A stretch of DNA of 40,808 nt from Variovorax sp. (GTDB lineage: Bacteria; Pseudomonadota; Gammaproteobacteria; Burkholderiales; Burkholderiaceae_C): NCBI GenBank assembly GCA_004210915.1, contig SEGS01000025.1:1-40808 (forward strand). The letters run 5' to 3'. The notes beneath the pieces were generated by a model, which saw only the letters and a list, made by a program, of their open reading frames with translations, did not search any database and had not been told where the DNA came from. Shown piece by piece: positions 31,407-40,476 of the stretch (the stretch's first letter is position 1; every line of letters starts with the position of its first letter). The position numbers and the translations under genes were made by a program.

Positions 31407-33245
31407 ATGGAATTCATCACTGCCAACTTCGCCCCGATCATGTTCGCGGGCTTGATCTGCTTCCTGCTGCTGGGCTTTCCGGTGGCCTTCAGCCTGGGCG
31501 CCTGCGGGCTGACCTTCGGCATCATCGGCATCGAGCTGGGCGTCTTTCCCGCGTCGGTGCTCGCCTGGCTGCCGCAGCGGCTGATCGGGATCATGGCCAA
31601 CGACACCTTGCTGGCCGTGCCCTTCTTCACCTTGATGGGGCTCATCCTCGAACGCAGCGGCATGGCCGAAGACCTGCTCGACACGGTCGGACAGGTGTTC
31701 GGCCCGCTGCGCGGTGGCCTCGCACTGGCCGTGGTCTTCGTGGGTGCGTTGCTCGCGGCCACGACCGGCGTGGTCGCGGCTTCGGTGATTTCCATGGGCC
31801 TCATCTCGCTGCCGATCATGTTGCGCTACGGCTATGACCGCAAGTTCAGCAGCGGCGTCATCGCGGCCTCGGGCACCCTGGCGCAGATCATTCCGCCTTC
31901 GCTGGTGTTGATCATCATGGCCGACCAACTCGGCCGCAGCGTTGGCGACATGTACAAGGGCGCCTTCCTGCCCGCCTTCATGCTGGTCGGCTGCTATGTG
32001 CTCTACATCGCCGGCCTGGCGATCTTCAAGCCGGCCAGCGTGCCTGCATTGCCGCCGGAAGCCCGCGTCTATCGCGAGGCCAACGGGAGCGGTGGCTACC
32101 CGTCGCTGCTGGCGCTGATGGTTATCTCGTTCCTGGTGTCGATGCTGCTCGCGCGGCACATGCCCGAGGTGCACAGCTGGTGGCTCGAAAAGGAAGTCAC
32201 CTCGGTGGCGACCGACGAAAAGGTCGTCGTGGCCATGTGCGGTGGCGCCATCGTGGCACTGCTGATCGCACTGTTCAACAAGTTCACGAAGCTCGGGTTG
32301 CTGTCACGGCTGGCCGAGCGCGTGACCTTCGTTCTGATTCCCCCACTGCTCCTGATCTTCCTCGTGCTGGGCACCATTTTTCTGGGCGTCGCGACGCCGA
32401 CGGAAGGCGGTGCCATGGGTGCGATCGGCGCGCTGGTCATGGCATGGGCACGCGGGCGCCTGAGCCTGTCGCTGCTCAAGCAGGCATTGGCCACGACCAC
32501 CAAGCTGGGCAGCTTCGTGATGTTCATCCTGATCGGTGCCACCGTGTTCGGCCTTGTCTTCCAGGCCGCGGACGGCCCCATCTGGGTCGAGCACCTGCTG
32601 TCGGGGCTGCCAGGCGGCCAGGTCGGTTTTCTGATCTTCGTGAACGTGCTGATCTTCTTCCTGGCGTTCTTCCTCGACTACTTCGAACTGTCCTTCATCG
32701 TGGTCCCGCTGCTCGCGCCCGTGGCCGACAAGCTGGGGATCGACCTGATCTGGTTCGGCGTGCTGCTGGCGGTGAACATGCAGACCTCTTTCCTGCATCC
32801 GCCCTTCGGCTTCGCGCTGTTCTTCCTGCGTTCGGTCGCGCCCGACAAGCCGTACGTCGACCGGGTGACCCAGAAGGTGATGGAGCCGGTCACGACGATG
32901 CAGATCTACAAGGGCGCGATTCCCTTCCTGTTGATCCAGCTCTTCATGGTCGGCGTGCTCATCGCGTTCCCGGGCCTTGTGACCGGAAGCCTTGACAAGG
33001 CCCAGACTTACGACATGAAGGCGATCGGCGACCAGATGCGCGACAGCCTTAACCCAGACGCCGGCGAGGGCGGCTACGGGTCTGACGCCGGCTACGGCGC
33101 CGACGAGCAGACAGCGCCAGCGCCCGAGGGTACTGAGCCCGCACCGGAGTCCGCGCCCGAGGCGCCGGCCGAAGGCGCAGAGGCCAGCCCCAGCGATGAC
33201 CCGATGAAGGCCATGCAGGAGGCACTCAATCCGAAGAAGCCTTGA
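31407..33245 (+). CDS. TRAP transporter large permease (DctM) with extended C-terminus
   Basis: This is the large subunit of the second TRAP system. Recognisable parts are LLGFPVAFSLGACGLTFGIIG near the N-terminus, GVVAASVISMGLISLPIML, ASGTLAQIIPPSLVLIIMADQLG, GVATPTEGGAMGAIGALVMAW, and MQTSFLHPPFGFALFFLRSVAP. At 612 residues it exceeds ordinary DctM (about 430). An inserted loop (about 215-300) and a hydrophilic tail (about 545-612, rich in G, A, P, E) account for the excess. Large DctM proteins of this kind accompany TakP-like receptors in proteobacteria. Confidence 0.92.
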   Translation: MEFITANFAPIMFAGLICFLLLGFPVAFSLGACGLTFGIIGIELGVFPASVLAWLPQRLIGIMANDTLLAVPFFTLMGLILERSGMAEDLLDTVGQVFGPLRGGLALAVVFVGALLAATTGVVAASVISMGLISLPIMLRYGYDRKFSSGVIAASGTLAQIIPPSLVLIIMADQLGRSVGDMYKGAFLPAFMLVGCYVLYIAGLAIFKPASVPALPPEARVYREANGSGGYPSLLALMVISFLVSMLLARHMPEVHSWWLEKEVTSVATDEKVVVAMCGGAIVALLIALFNKFTKLGLLSRLAERVTFVLIPPLLLIFLVLGTIFLGVATPTEGGAMGAIGALVMAWARGRLSLSLLKQALATTTKLGSFVMFILIGATVFGLVFQAADGPIWVEHLLSGLPGGQVGFLIFVNVLIFFLAFFLDYFELSFIVVPLLAPVADKLGIDLIWFGVLLAVNMQTSFLHPPFGFALFFLRSVAPDKPYVDRVTQKVMEPVTTMQIYKGAIPFLLIQLFMVGVLIAFPGLVTGSLDKAQTYDMKAIGDQMRDSLNPDAGEGGYGSDAGYGADEQTAPAPEGTEPAPESAPEAPAEGAEASPSDDPMKAMQEALNPKKP

Positions 33246-33384
33246 ATGACCGCACATCCCGGTGGACCGCTTCGTCGGCACTGGGATCGCCTGGTTAAAC
33301 TGCAGGGCTTCAGGGTGTCCGCGTCGCAAGGTGCAGCGGGCAGGTTCAGCGTCGGTCGGGCCGCCACGCGGACCGACCGCGACC

Positions 33385-34656
33385 ATGACCTACTCTCCTG
33401 AAAACCTTCTCCAGCTCGTTGCCGCAGCGCTCTTCGCTGTTGCGCTGGTCCACACCTTCGCCGCCAAGCTCTTCGAGCGGCTGTCTCATCGCTATCCCAG
33501 CCATGCGGGTGTCTTCCATCTCCTTGGAGAGGTGGAGGTCGTCTTCGGCTTCTGGGCCATCATCCTGGTGGTCTCGATGGCGCTCATCACCGGCGGCGGC
33601 TCTGCATTGGACTACGCCGAGTCCCGCAACTACACCGAACCTTTGTTCGTCTTCGTTGTGATGGTGATCGCTGCGTCGAGGCCTGTGCTGCGCACCGTGA
33701 TGACCGTGGTCAACCGGGTGGCCGAACTGGCGCCCGTCCGCACACCGCTGGCCACGGCGTGGCTGGGTCTGGCCGCCGTACCGCTGCTGGGCTCACTGAT
33801 CACCGAGCCCGCCGCGATGACGATCGCTGCGTTGATGCTCGCGCCACAGATATTCCGGCGCAACGTGCCTGAACGCGTCAAATACCTGGCGCTGGGCGTG
33901 CTGTTCGTGAACATCTCCATCGGCGGCACGCTCACCTCGTACGCCGCGCCGCCCGTGCTGATGGTGGCGAGCACCTGGCAATGGGACAGCGCCTTCATGT
34001 TCGTCAACTTCGGCTGGAAGGCGGCGCTTGCGGTGGTGGCGAACGCCACGTTTGCAACCTACCTGCTGCGCCACCACCTTCATCCCGCACCTCCCGGCAA
34101 CGACAGCGTTGCGAGCGACGCAAAGGTTCCGCTGTCCGTGGTCGCAGTGCACCTGGGGCTACTCGCGGGCGTGGTTCTGTTTGCCCATCACCCGGTGGTG
34201 TTCCTCGGCTTGTTCCTCATGTTCCTGGGCTTTGCCCAAGCCTATGACCGCCACCAGAGCCCCTTGATCATCAAGGAAGCGTTGCTCGTCGGCTTCTTTC
34301 TCGCCGGGCTGGTCGTGTTGGGTGGCATGCAGCAGTGGTGGCTGCAGCCGATCATCTCCGGGCTGTCGCCTGTGGCGCTCTTCATCGGCGCGCTGGGTCT
34401 GACGGCGATCACCGACAACGCAGCGCTGACCTACCTCGGCTCGCTGATCGTCGGCATCTCCGATCCGGCGAAGTACATGCTGGTCGCAGGAGCCGTGGCG
34501 GGCGGAGGCTTGACCGTGATCGCCAACGCGCCCAATCCCGCGGGCATCGCGCTCCTCAAGCGCGGCTTCACCGACGAGACGGTCGGCGCAGGCGGTCTTC
34601 TGCTGGGCGCGCTGGGGCCCACTGCCGTCGCAGCAGCCGCATTCATGTTCCTCTGA
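33385..34656 (+). CDS. Putative Na+/H+ antiporter family membrane protein
   Basis: This 423-residue integral membrane protein has about 11 hydrophobic segments. It resembles the putative Na+/H+ antiporter family PF07399, with LLGEVEVVFGFWAIILV, GSLITEPAAMTIAALMLAP, VNISIGGTLTSYAAPPVLMVA and GLTAITDNAALTYLGSLIVG. The acidic D/E residues inside membrane segments (TEPAAM, TDNAALTYLG) could be ion ligands. I chose the ATG at 33385, where the first helix begins. The in-frame region upstream to 33262 is hydrophilic and not conserved. It sits between TRAP permease and binding-protein genes. Sodium recycling for TRAP uptake is an inference from location only. Confidence 0.8.
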   Translation: MTYSPENLLQLVAAALFAVALVHTFAAKLFERLSHRYPSHAGVFHLLGEVEVVFGFWAIILVVSMALITGGGSALDYAESRNYTEPLFVFVVMVIAASRPVLRTVMTVVNRVAELAPVRTPLATAWLGLAAVPLLGSLITEPAAMTIAALMLAPQIFRRNVPERVKYLALGVLFVNISIGGTLTSYAAPPVLMVASTWQWDSAFMFVNFGWKAALAVVANATFATYLLRHHLHPAPPGNDSVASDAKVPLSVVAVHLGLLAGVVLFAHHPVVFLGLFLMFLGFAQAYDRHQSPLIIKEALLVGFFLAGLVVLGGMQQWWLQPIISGLSPVALFIGALGLTAITDNAALTYLGSLIVGISDPAKYMLVAGAVAGGGLTVIANAPNPAGIALLKRGFTDETVGAGGLLLGALGPTAVAAAAFMFL

Positions 34657-34718
34657 ACGCGCCGCCGGGTCCCTCGAACCAGGTCGGCGCACACGCGCAC
34701 AGTCTCTGAGCCGTGCAC

Positions 34719-34749
34719 AAAAAAAGGCCCGTTGCAAGCAACGGGCCTT
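34719..34749 (-). terminator. Terminator of the TakP-like gene
   Basis: A 12-bp perfect stem (34724-34735 with 34738-34749) lies between convergent genes. On the minus strand it is followed by seven T residues (complement of the A-run 34719-34725, partly inside the stem). On the plus strand there is no T-run, so it mainly ends minus-strand transcription but may also block the incoming antiporter transcript. Confidence 0.88.
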
Positions 34750-34787
34750 CGGCAATTCAGCGGCGCCTGCGAGGGCGCCGCAACGCA

Positions 34788-35870
34788 TCAGATCTTCACG
34801 CCGTTCATGTACTGGTTGTACGGGTACTCCGAGAAGCGGTTCCACAGGATCTGGTCGCGCTGGAAGACGCGCATGCTCTGGTGGATCTTCTTGAAGTCAG
34901 GCGACTTGGCTTCGTGCTCGGCGAACACTTCCATCGATGCCTTGAAGCCCGCGTCCATCACGGCCTTCGGGAAGGCCTTGAGCTGGGTCTTCTCGGCGAC
35001 CAGCTTCTTCAGGGCGATCGGGTTGTACGCGTCGTACTTGGCGGTCATGTCGGTGGCTGCGACCTTGCAGGCGGCATCCAGGATGGCCTTGTTCTCGTCG
35101 GACAGCGCGTTGAACTTCTTCACGTTGATGAAGAACTCCAGGTCGGCGCCGCCTTCCCACCAACCGGGATAGTAGTAGTACGGGGCCACCTTGTTGAAGC
35201 CCAGCTTGGCATCGTCGTGAGGACCGACGAATTCGGAAGCATCCAGCGTGCCCTTTTCGAGCGCCTGGTACACGTCGCCGGCCGGCATGTTCTGCGGCAC
35301 CACGCCGAGCTTTTGCATCGCTTCACCGAAGACGCCGCCGCCCATGCGCATCTTCAGGCCCTTGAGGTCGGCCACGGTCTTGATTTCCTTGCGGTACCAG
35401 CCGCCCATCTGCGTGCCGGTGTTGCCGGCGCTGGCGGTCTTGAAGTTGTATTTGCCGAAGAAATCGTCGAGCAGCTTGCGGCCACCGCCGTAATCTTTCC
35501 ACGAGGTGTTCTGGCGTGCGGTCAGGCCGAAAGGCACGGCGCAGCTGAACGCGAAGATCGGGTCCTTGCCGGTGAAGTAGTAGGCGGCCGACTGCGCCAT
35601 TTCGATGTTGTCGCCCTGCAGCGCATCGACCACGCCGAATGCGGGCATCAACTCGCCGGCCGGATGCACCGAGATTTCGAACTTGCCGCCCGACAGGGCC
35701 TTGACCGTCTTGGAGAGCATTTCGGCGCTGCCGAAGATGGTGTCGAGCGAGCGGGGGAAGCTGGAAGCCAGGCGCCAGCGCACGGCGGCCTGCGCATGCA
35801 CGGCGGGCGCGATGCCGGCGGTCAGGACGCCGGCGATGCCAGCGTGTTTGATGAGGGAACGACGATCCAT
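34788..35870 (-). CDS. TRAP transporter substrate-binding protein, TakP-like
   Basis: This is the solute receptor of the second TRAP system, 360 residues. The N-terminus DRRSLIKHAGIAGVLTAG resembles a twin-arginine export signal, cleaved near AVHAQ. The mature part has the TakP-type features RWRLASSFPRSLDTIFGSAEMLSKTV, YYFTGKDPIFAFSCAVPFGL, LKGLKMRMGG and DASEFVGPHDDAKLGFNKVAPYYYYPGWWEGG. Characterised members bind 2-oxo acids with a sodium ion, which is suggested here but not proved. I chose the ATG at 35870 with a GGAG site. It converges on the antiporter gene, so its permease partners (30755-33245) are on the other strand. Confidence 0.88.
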   Translation of the reverse strand: MDRRSLIKHAGIAGVLTAGIAPAVHAQAAVRWRLASSFPRSLDTIFGSAEMLSKTVKALSGGKFEISVHPAGELMPAFGVVDALQGDNIEMAQSAAYYFTGKDPIFAFSCAVPFGLTARQNTSWKDYGGGRKLLDDFFGKYNFKTASAGNTGTQMGGWYRKEIKTVADLKGLKMRMGGGVFGEAMQKLGVVPQNMPAGDVYQALEKGTLDASEFVGPHDDAKLGFNKVAPYYYYPGWWEGGADLEFFINVKKFNALSDENKAILDAACKVAATDMTAKYDAYNPIALKKLVAEKTQLKAFPKAVMDAGFKASMEVFAEHEAKSPDFKKIHQSMRVFQRDQILWNRFSEYPYNQYMNGVKI

Positions 35871-35892
35871 TGAATTCACTCCGGGTACATAG

Positions 35893-35923
35893 GAAAAAAC
35901 AAAACGCGGCTTTTGACCGCGTT
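35893..35923 (-). terminator. Terminator of dxs, close to the TakP-like start
   Basis: On the minus strand a 7-bp stem (complement of CCGCGTT 35917-35923 with AACGCGG 35903-35909) and a 7-base loop run into TTTTGTTTTTT (complement of 35893-35904). It sits 38 bases after the dxs stop and ends only 22 bases before the TakP-like start codon. Confidence 0.82.
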
Positions 35924-35961
35924 GACGACTTCGTGAGCCATCGACGATTGTAAAAACCCGC

Positions 35962-37845
35962 TTACACCGGGGCGGTGGGGGTTTTCCCTGCGGACAGGTT
36001 GGCGCCGAAACGCTGCGTGATGGATTGCGCAATGCCGGCGGCATCGAGCCCTACGCCCGTCAGCAACTTGGCAGGGTCACCGTGTTCGATGAACTTGTCG
36101 GGCAAGCCCAATTGCAGCACCGGCTTTTGCACGTCGGCGGCCTGGAGCGCCTCGAGCACCGCACTGCCGGCGCCGCCCATGACGGCGCCCTCCTCGACCG
36201 TCACGAGGGCATCGTGCGAGCGGGCGATCTGGAGCAGCAGTTCGACGTCGAGCGGCTTGGCCCAGCGCATGTTGACGACCGTTGCGTTCATCGCCTCGGC
36301 CGCAGCCAGCGCCGGATGCAGCAAGGTACCGAAGGCGAGGATGGCGATGCCACGGCCTTCGCGCCGGACTTCGCCCTTGCCGAAGGGCAGTGCTTCCAGC
36401 GTGAGATGCGGCGTGACGCCGGCGCCCGCACCGCGCGGGTAGCGCACGGCCACGGGATGGTCCTGCTCGTACGCGCTCGTCAGCAACTGCCGGCACTCGG
36501 CCTCATCGGCCGGGCACGCGATGCTCATGTTGGGAATGCAGCGCAGGAACGGAATGTCGTAGGCGCCCGCATGCGTCGCGCCATCGGCGCCGACCAGGCC
36601 CGCGCGATCGAGTGCGAACACCACCGGCAGGTTCTGGATCGCCACGTCGTGGATCAGCTGGTCGTAGGCTCGCTGCAGGAAGGTCGAATAGATCGCGACC
36701 ACGGGCTTGAGCCCTTCGCAGGCCAGGCCCGCCGCGAAGGTCACGGCATGCTGCTCGGCAATGCCCACGTCGTAGTAGCGGCCGGGGAAGCGCTGCTCAA
36801 ACTCCACGAGCCCGGAGCCTTCGCGCATGGCAGGTGTGATGCCGACCAGCCGGCCGTCCTTCGCCGCGGTGTCGCACAGCCACTGGCCGAACACCTGCGT
36901 GAAGGTCTGCTTCGGCACGGTCGACGGTTTGACCAACCCGACCTGCGGATCGAACTTGCCCGGCCCGTGGTAGGCCACCGGATCGGCTTCGGCCAGCTTG
37001 TAGCCCTGGCCCTTCTTCGTGACGACATGCAGGAACTGCGGACCGTCGAGGTTCTTCAGGTTCTCGAGCGTGGGCACCAGCGAATCGATGTCGTGGCCGT
37101 CGATCGGGCCGACGTAATTAAAGCCGAACTGCTCGAACAGCGTCGCCGGCACGACCATGCCCTTGGCGTGTTGCTCGAAGCGCTTTGCCAGCTCGAACAG
37201 CGGCGGCGCGTTGCGCAGCACGGTCTTGCCGACATTCTTGGCAGCAGCGTAGAAGTTGCCGCTCATCAGCTGCGCGAGATAGCGGTTGAGCGCGCCCACG
37301 GGCGGGCTGATCGACATGTCGTTGTCGTTCAGGATCACCAGCAGCTTGCAGTCGCACACACCCGCGTTGTTGAGCGCTTCGAAAGCCATGCCCGCCGTCA
37401 GCGCGCCGTCGCCGATCACGGCAATGGCGTGGCGGTCTTCGCCCTTCTGCTTCGCTGCCACCGCCATGCCCAGCGCGGCCGAGATGCTGGTCGACGAATG
37501 GGCGGTGCCGAAGGTGTCGTACTCGCTCTCGCTGCGCTGGGGGAAGCCCGAGATGCCGCCTTGCTGCCGCAGCGTGGGCATGCGTTCACGCCGCCCGGTG
37601 AGGATCTTGTGCGGGTAGGTCTGGTGGCCCACGTCCCACACGATGCGGTCGTGCGGCGTCTGGAAGACATGGTGCAGCGCCACGGTCAGTTCGACCGTGC
37701 CGAGGTTCGAACTCAGGTGACCGCCGGTACGTGAGACGTTGTCGAGCACGCAGGCCCGCACTTCGTCGGCTAGCTGCTTGAGCTGCGCGCGGTCGTACTG
37801 CCGGATCGGCGAGGGGTCGTGAAGCGTGGGGAGCAGCGGTGCCAT
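35962..37845 (-). CDS. dxs: 1-deoxy-D-xylulose-5-phosphate synthase
   Basis: This thiamine-diphosphate enzyme joins pyruvate and glyceraldehyde-3-phosphate, the first step of the MEP isoprenoid pathway. The 627-residue length is standard. It has [21 protein letters not shown] (41-61), [18 protein letters not shown], the thiamine motif GDGALTAG (145-152) continuing to the metal-ligand asparagines, and [20 protein letters not shown] with the catalytic glutamate in the second domain. It follows ispA by 13 bases, so isoprenoid precursor synthesis and elongation share one transcript. Confidence 0.97.
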   Translation of the reverse strand: MAPLLPTLHDPSPIRQYDRAQLKQLADEVRACVLDNVSRTGGHLSSNLGTVELTVALHHVFQTPHDRIVWDVGHQTYPHKILTGRRERMPTLRQQGGISGFPQRSESEYDTFGTAHSSTSISAALGMAVAAKQKGEDRHAIAVIGDGALTAGMAFEALNNAGVCDCKLLVILNDNDMSISPPVGALNRYLAQLMSGNFYAAAKNVGKTVLRNAPPLFELAKRFEQHAKGMVVPATLFEQFGFNYVGPIDGHDIDSLVPTLENLKNLDGPQFLHVVTKKGQGYKLAEADPVAYHGPGKFDPQVGLVKPSTVPKQTFTQVFGQWLCDTAAKDGRLVGITPAMREGSGLVEFEQRFPGRYYDVGIAEQHAVTFAAGLACEGLKPVVAIYSTFLQRAYDQLIHDVAIQNLPVVFALDRAGLVGADGATHAGAYDIPFLRCIPNMSIACPADEAECRQLLTSAYEQDHPVAVRYPRGAGAGVTPHLTLEALPFGKGEVRREGRGIAILAFGTLLHPALAAAEAMNATVVNMRWAKPLDVELLLQIARSHDALVTVEEGAVMGGAGSAVLEALQAADVQKPVLQLGLPDKFIEHGDPAKLLTGVGLDAAGIAQSITQRFGANLSAGKTPTAPV

Positions 37846-37858
37846 GGGGAAAATCTTG

Positions 37859-38779
37859 TTATCGGTCGCGGTCCACGACCATCATTGCCAGTGCGCGCAG
37901 CGCATCGGTGTCGGCCAGCGTGCTGCGGTCGAGCGCGCCCAGCGCGTCGTGCAACAACCGGCGCGCGCGGGCCTGCGCGCCCTCGAGCCCGAGCAGCGAG
38001 ACATAGGTGGGCTTTTCGCTCGCGGCGTCCTTGCCCGCGGTCTTGCCCAAGGTCTGCGAATCGGCCGTGACGTCGAGGATGTCATCGACCACCTGAAAGG
38101 CCAGGCCGATGGCGGCGCCATAGCCGCGCAGGGCTGCGGCGGCCGCAGGTGATACCGGGGCGGCCGCGCAGGCGACGCCCATCTCCACGCTGCCCTGCAG
38201 CAGGGCGCCGGTTTTCATGCGATGCATTTCGCGCAGTTGCACCTCGTCGAGCGCCAAGCCAACGCTCGCCAGGTCGATCGCCTGACCGCCTGCCATGCCC
38301 TGGCTGCCGGCGGCCGAAGCCAGCAGGCGGCACAGCATGGCCTGCATCGAAGCGGGCACGGCCGCGCTGTCGGGCGTCAACAGTTCGAAGGCCAGCGCCT
38401 GCAGGGCATCACCGGCCAGCAGCGCGTCGGCTTCGCCGTACTTCACGTGCACGGTGGGCTTGCCGCGGCGCAGGACATCGTTGTCCATGCACGGCAGATC
38501 GTCGTGCACCAACGAATAGGCATGGATCAGTTCGACGGCACAGCCCGCGCGCAACGCGGCCTCGGAGTTGCCGCCGACGGCTTCGCTGGCTGCCAGCACC
38601 AGCAACGGCCGGAGCCGCTTGCCGCCGTCGAGTACCGCATAGCGCATCGCTTCGCCCAACAGCACCGGCGCATCGACGCCGACCCAGCGCGAGAGTGCCG
38701 CCTCAACCGCCGCCAGATGCGGCGTGCTCCATGCGGTGAGCCGTGCGGCGCTCCACGGTCCCGTCGCCGTCACCGTCAT
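37859..38779 (-). CDS. ispA: Farnesyl diphosphate synthase (polyprenyl synthetase family)
   Basis: This enzyme condenses isopentenyl diphosphate with allylic diphosphates to give farnesyl diphosphate. In 306 residues it has the first aspartate-rich motif DDLPCMD (93-99) with HAYSLVHDD before it, GGKRLRPLL (52-60), and the second motif DDILD (232-236). I chose the ATG at 38779, which overlaps the xseB stop in an ATGA arrangement. An in-frame ATG at 38791 lies inside xseB. It is the middle gene of xseB-ispA-dxs, a common proteobacterial order. Confidence 0.95.
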   Translation of the reverse strand: MTVTATGPWSAARLTAWSTPHLAAVEAALSRWVGVDAPVLLGEAMRYAVLDGGKRLRPLLVLAASEAVGGNSEAALRAGCAVELIHAYSLVHDDLPCMDNDVLRRGKPTVHVKYGEADALLAGDALQALAFELLTPDSAAVPASMQAMLCRLLASAAGSQGMAGGQAIDLASVGLALDEVQLREMHRMKTGALLQGSVEMGVACAAAPVSPAAAAALRGYGAAIGLAFQVVDDILDVTADSQTLGKTAGKDAASEKPTYVSLLGLEGAQARARRLLHDALGALDRSTLADTDALRALAMMVVDRDR

Positions 38780-39036
38780 TCGGTCGCCCATGTCTTGAGG
38801 TTGCCCGCATCGAGCACCTTGATCTGGTCCTCGACGGCCTGCAGCTTGTCCCGGCAAAAAGCGAGCAGGGCCGCGCCGCGCTGATAGCTGCCCAACAGGC
38901 GATCGAGCGGCAATTGCCCCGACTCGAGTTCGGCCACGAGTTGTTCGAGCTCCTGCAGGCCGGCTTCGTAGCTGGCGGGCAATGCACCGGGTTCGGGTGT
39001 CGCTGGCGGGGTCGGGGAGGATGGCACCTTGGGCAT
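38776..39036 (-). CDS. xseB: Exodeoxyribonuclease VII small subunit
   Basis: This small subunit of exonuclease VII degrades single-stranded DNA together with XseA, which is not in this window. The 86-residue protein has the family helix pair [44 protein letters not shown] and a proline-rich N-terminus of about 20 residues. It is the first gene of the xseB-ispA-dxs operon and is divergent from the Rieske oxygenase gene. Confidence 0.95.
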   Translation of the reverse strand: MPKVPSSPTPPATPEPGALPASYEAGLQELEQLVAELESGQLPLDRLLGSYQRGAALLAFCRDKLQAVEDQIKVLDAGNLKTWATE

Positions 39037-39107
39037 GCAGGGGAATCGTGAGGAACGAGAGTGGAGCGGCTCATTTTAGGGCGAGGGCCGGTTGCGGGTC
39101 CGGTGGG

Positions 39108-39113
39108 TACAAT
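39108..39113 (+). promoter_or_regulatory. Possible -10 element for the Rieske oxygenase gene
   Basis: TACAAT lies 112 bases before the start at 39225, within GGGTACAATCACCC. No good -35 box is present. The rest of the 188-base divergent region shows no other clear site. Confidence 0.3.
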
Positions 39114-39224
39114 CACCCGCTCTGCTGGCCCCGGCCATTGCATCTTCGGGCCGTCGCCATCCTGACGGCGCCTTCGTTCTTCGTTCTCCATTTTCTCCCT
39201 GTGGGGAGCTTGGTCAGGTCACCC

Positions 39225-40355
39225 ATGTCTGATTTAAGTCTTCAACTGCAGCAGGCCACGAGCCAACTCCCGGTTTCCGCGTATTTCGACGAGGCGCTGT
39301 ATGCGCGCGAGATGCAAACGCTGTTCGCCAGCGGCCCGCGCTATGTGGGCCACCGGCTGGCCGTGCCGGAGGCGGGCAATTTCCACACCCTGCCGCAGGA
39401 GCACCACGGCCGCGCGCTGGTGCACACGTCCAAGGGCGTCGAGCTGATCTCCAACGTGTGCCGCCACCGGCAGGCGCTGATCCTGCACGGCCGCGGCCAG
39501 CTCGATGCGCAGACCGGCGGCAACATCGTGTGCCCGCTACACCGCTGGACCTATGCCGCTGCCGATCCGCGCAGCACGGGTACGCTGATCGGTGCGCCGC
39601 ATTTCGACAAGGACCCGTGCCTGAACCTGCACAACTACCCGCTGACCGAGTGGAACGGCTTGCTGTTCGAGGCCAACGGGCGCGACGTGGCGGCCGACAT
39701 GGCGAATCTGGGCCCGCGCGCCGACCTCGACTTCGCCGGCTACGCGCTCGATCGGGTCGAACTGCACGAGTGCAACTACAACTGGAAGACCTTCATCGAG
39801 GTCTACCTCGAGGACTACCACGTCGGCCCTTTCCATCCGGGCCTGGGCAGCTTCGTGACCTGCGACGACCTGCGCTGGGAATTCAAGGACCGCTTTTCGG
39901 TGCAGACGGTGGGTGTGGCCAACCGCCTGGGCCGCGCCGGCAGCCCGGTCTACCAGAAGTGGCAGGAGCAATTGCTCCAGTACCGCGAGGGCAAGCCTCC
40001 GAAGTACGGTGCGATCTGGCTGACCTACTACCCGCACGTGATGATCGAGTGGTACCCGCACGTGCTCACGGTCTCGACGCTGCACCCCGTCAGCCCGACG
40101 AAGACGCTCAACATGGTTGAGTTCTTCTACCCCGAGGAGATCGTCGCCTTCGAACGCGAGTTCGTCGAAGCGCAACAGGCGGCCTACATGGAAACCTGCG
40201 TTGAAGACGACGAGATCGCCGAGCGCATGGATGCCGGCCGCCGCGCGCTGATGCTGCGCGGCGAGAACGAGACCGGGCCCTACCAAAGCCCGATGGAAGA
40301 CGGCATGCAGCAGTTCCACGAGTGGTACAAGACTGCGCTTGCCCCCAGCTCGTAG
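39225..40355 (+). CDS. Rieske non-heme iron oxygenase, alpha-subunit type
   Basis: This 376-residue protein resembles the alpha subunit of aromatic-ring-hydroxylating oxygenases. The Rieske cluster ligands are C79, H81, C103 and H106 (CRH and CPLH). The catalytic iron site shows EDYHVGPFHPG (H199 and H204, bridging acidic residue 197) and a late acidic region VEDDEIAERM (D328 or D329). No beta subunit, ferredoxin or reductase is adjacent, so it may be a stand-alone alpha-only type or rely on components elsewhere. The substrate is unknown. I chose the ATG at 39225 because the upstream frame is non-conserved leader. Confidence 0.87.
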   Translation: MSDLSLQLQQATSQLPVSAYFDEALYAREMQTLFASGPRYVGHRLAVPEAGNFHTLPQEHHGRALVHTSKGVELISNVCRHRQALILHGRGQLDAQTGGNIVCPLHRWTYAAADPRSTGTLIGAPHFDKDPCLNLHNYPLTEWNGLLFEANGRDVAADMANLGPRADLDFAGYALDRVELHECNYNWKTFIEVYLEDYHVGPFHPGLGSFVTCDDLRWEFKDRFSVQTVGVANRLGRAGSPVYQKWQEQLLQYREGKPPKYGAIWLTYYPHVMIEWYPHVLTVSTLHPVSPTKTLNMVEFFYPEEIVAFEREFVEAQQAAYMETCVEDDEIAERMDAGRRALMLRGENETGPYQSPMEDGMQQFHEWYKTALAPSS

Positions 40356-40378
40356 CGCACGGCGTGTCGCTCCTCCCA

Positions 40379-40430
40379 CCCCCTGACGGGGGCAACACCA
40401 GCGGCCGGGCAAAGCCCGTTCCGCGGTGTT
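40379..40430. repeat. Double-hairpin intergenic repeat
   Basis: CCCCC/GGGGG (40379-40383 with 40388-40392) forms a first hairpin. It is followed by a long imperfect one: AACACC (40394-40399) pairs with GGTGTT (40425-40430), GCGG with CCGC, and CGGGC with GCCCG around an AAA loop. This resembles dispersed intergenic repeats that I recall from Comamonadaceae genomes. No second copy was noticed in this window. Confidence 0.6.
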
Positions 40431-40476
40431 CCACGAAAAATGCCGAACCGCTGCCGACGCGCGACGACTGAGAACG

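Noticed and set aside
36025..37734. Plus-strand open frame of 569 codons
   Set aside because: It is antisense to dxs, whose catalytic motifs are intact. There is no ribosome site or domain.
40379..40430. Intrinsic terminator of the Rieske gene
   Set aside because: The hairpins lack a following T-run on either strand; it is better described as an intergenic repeat.
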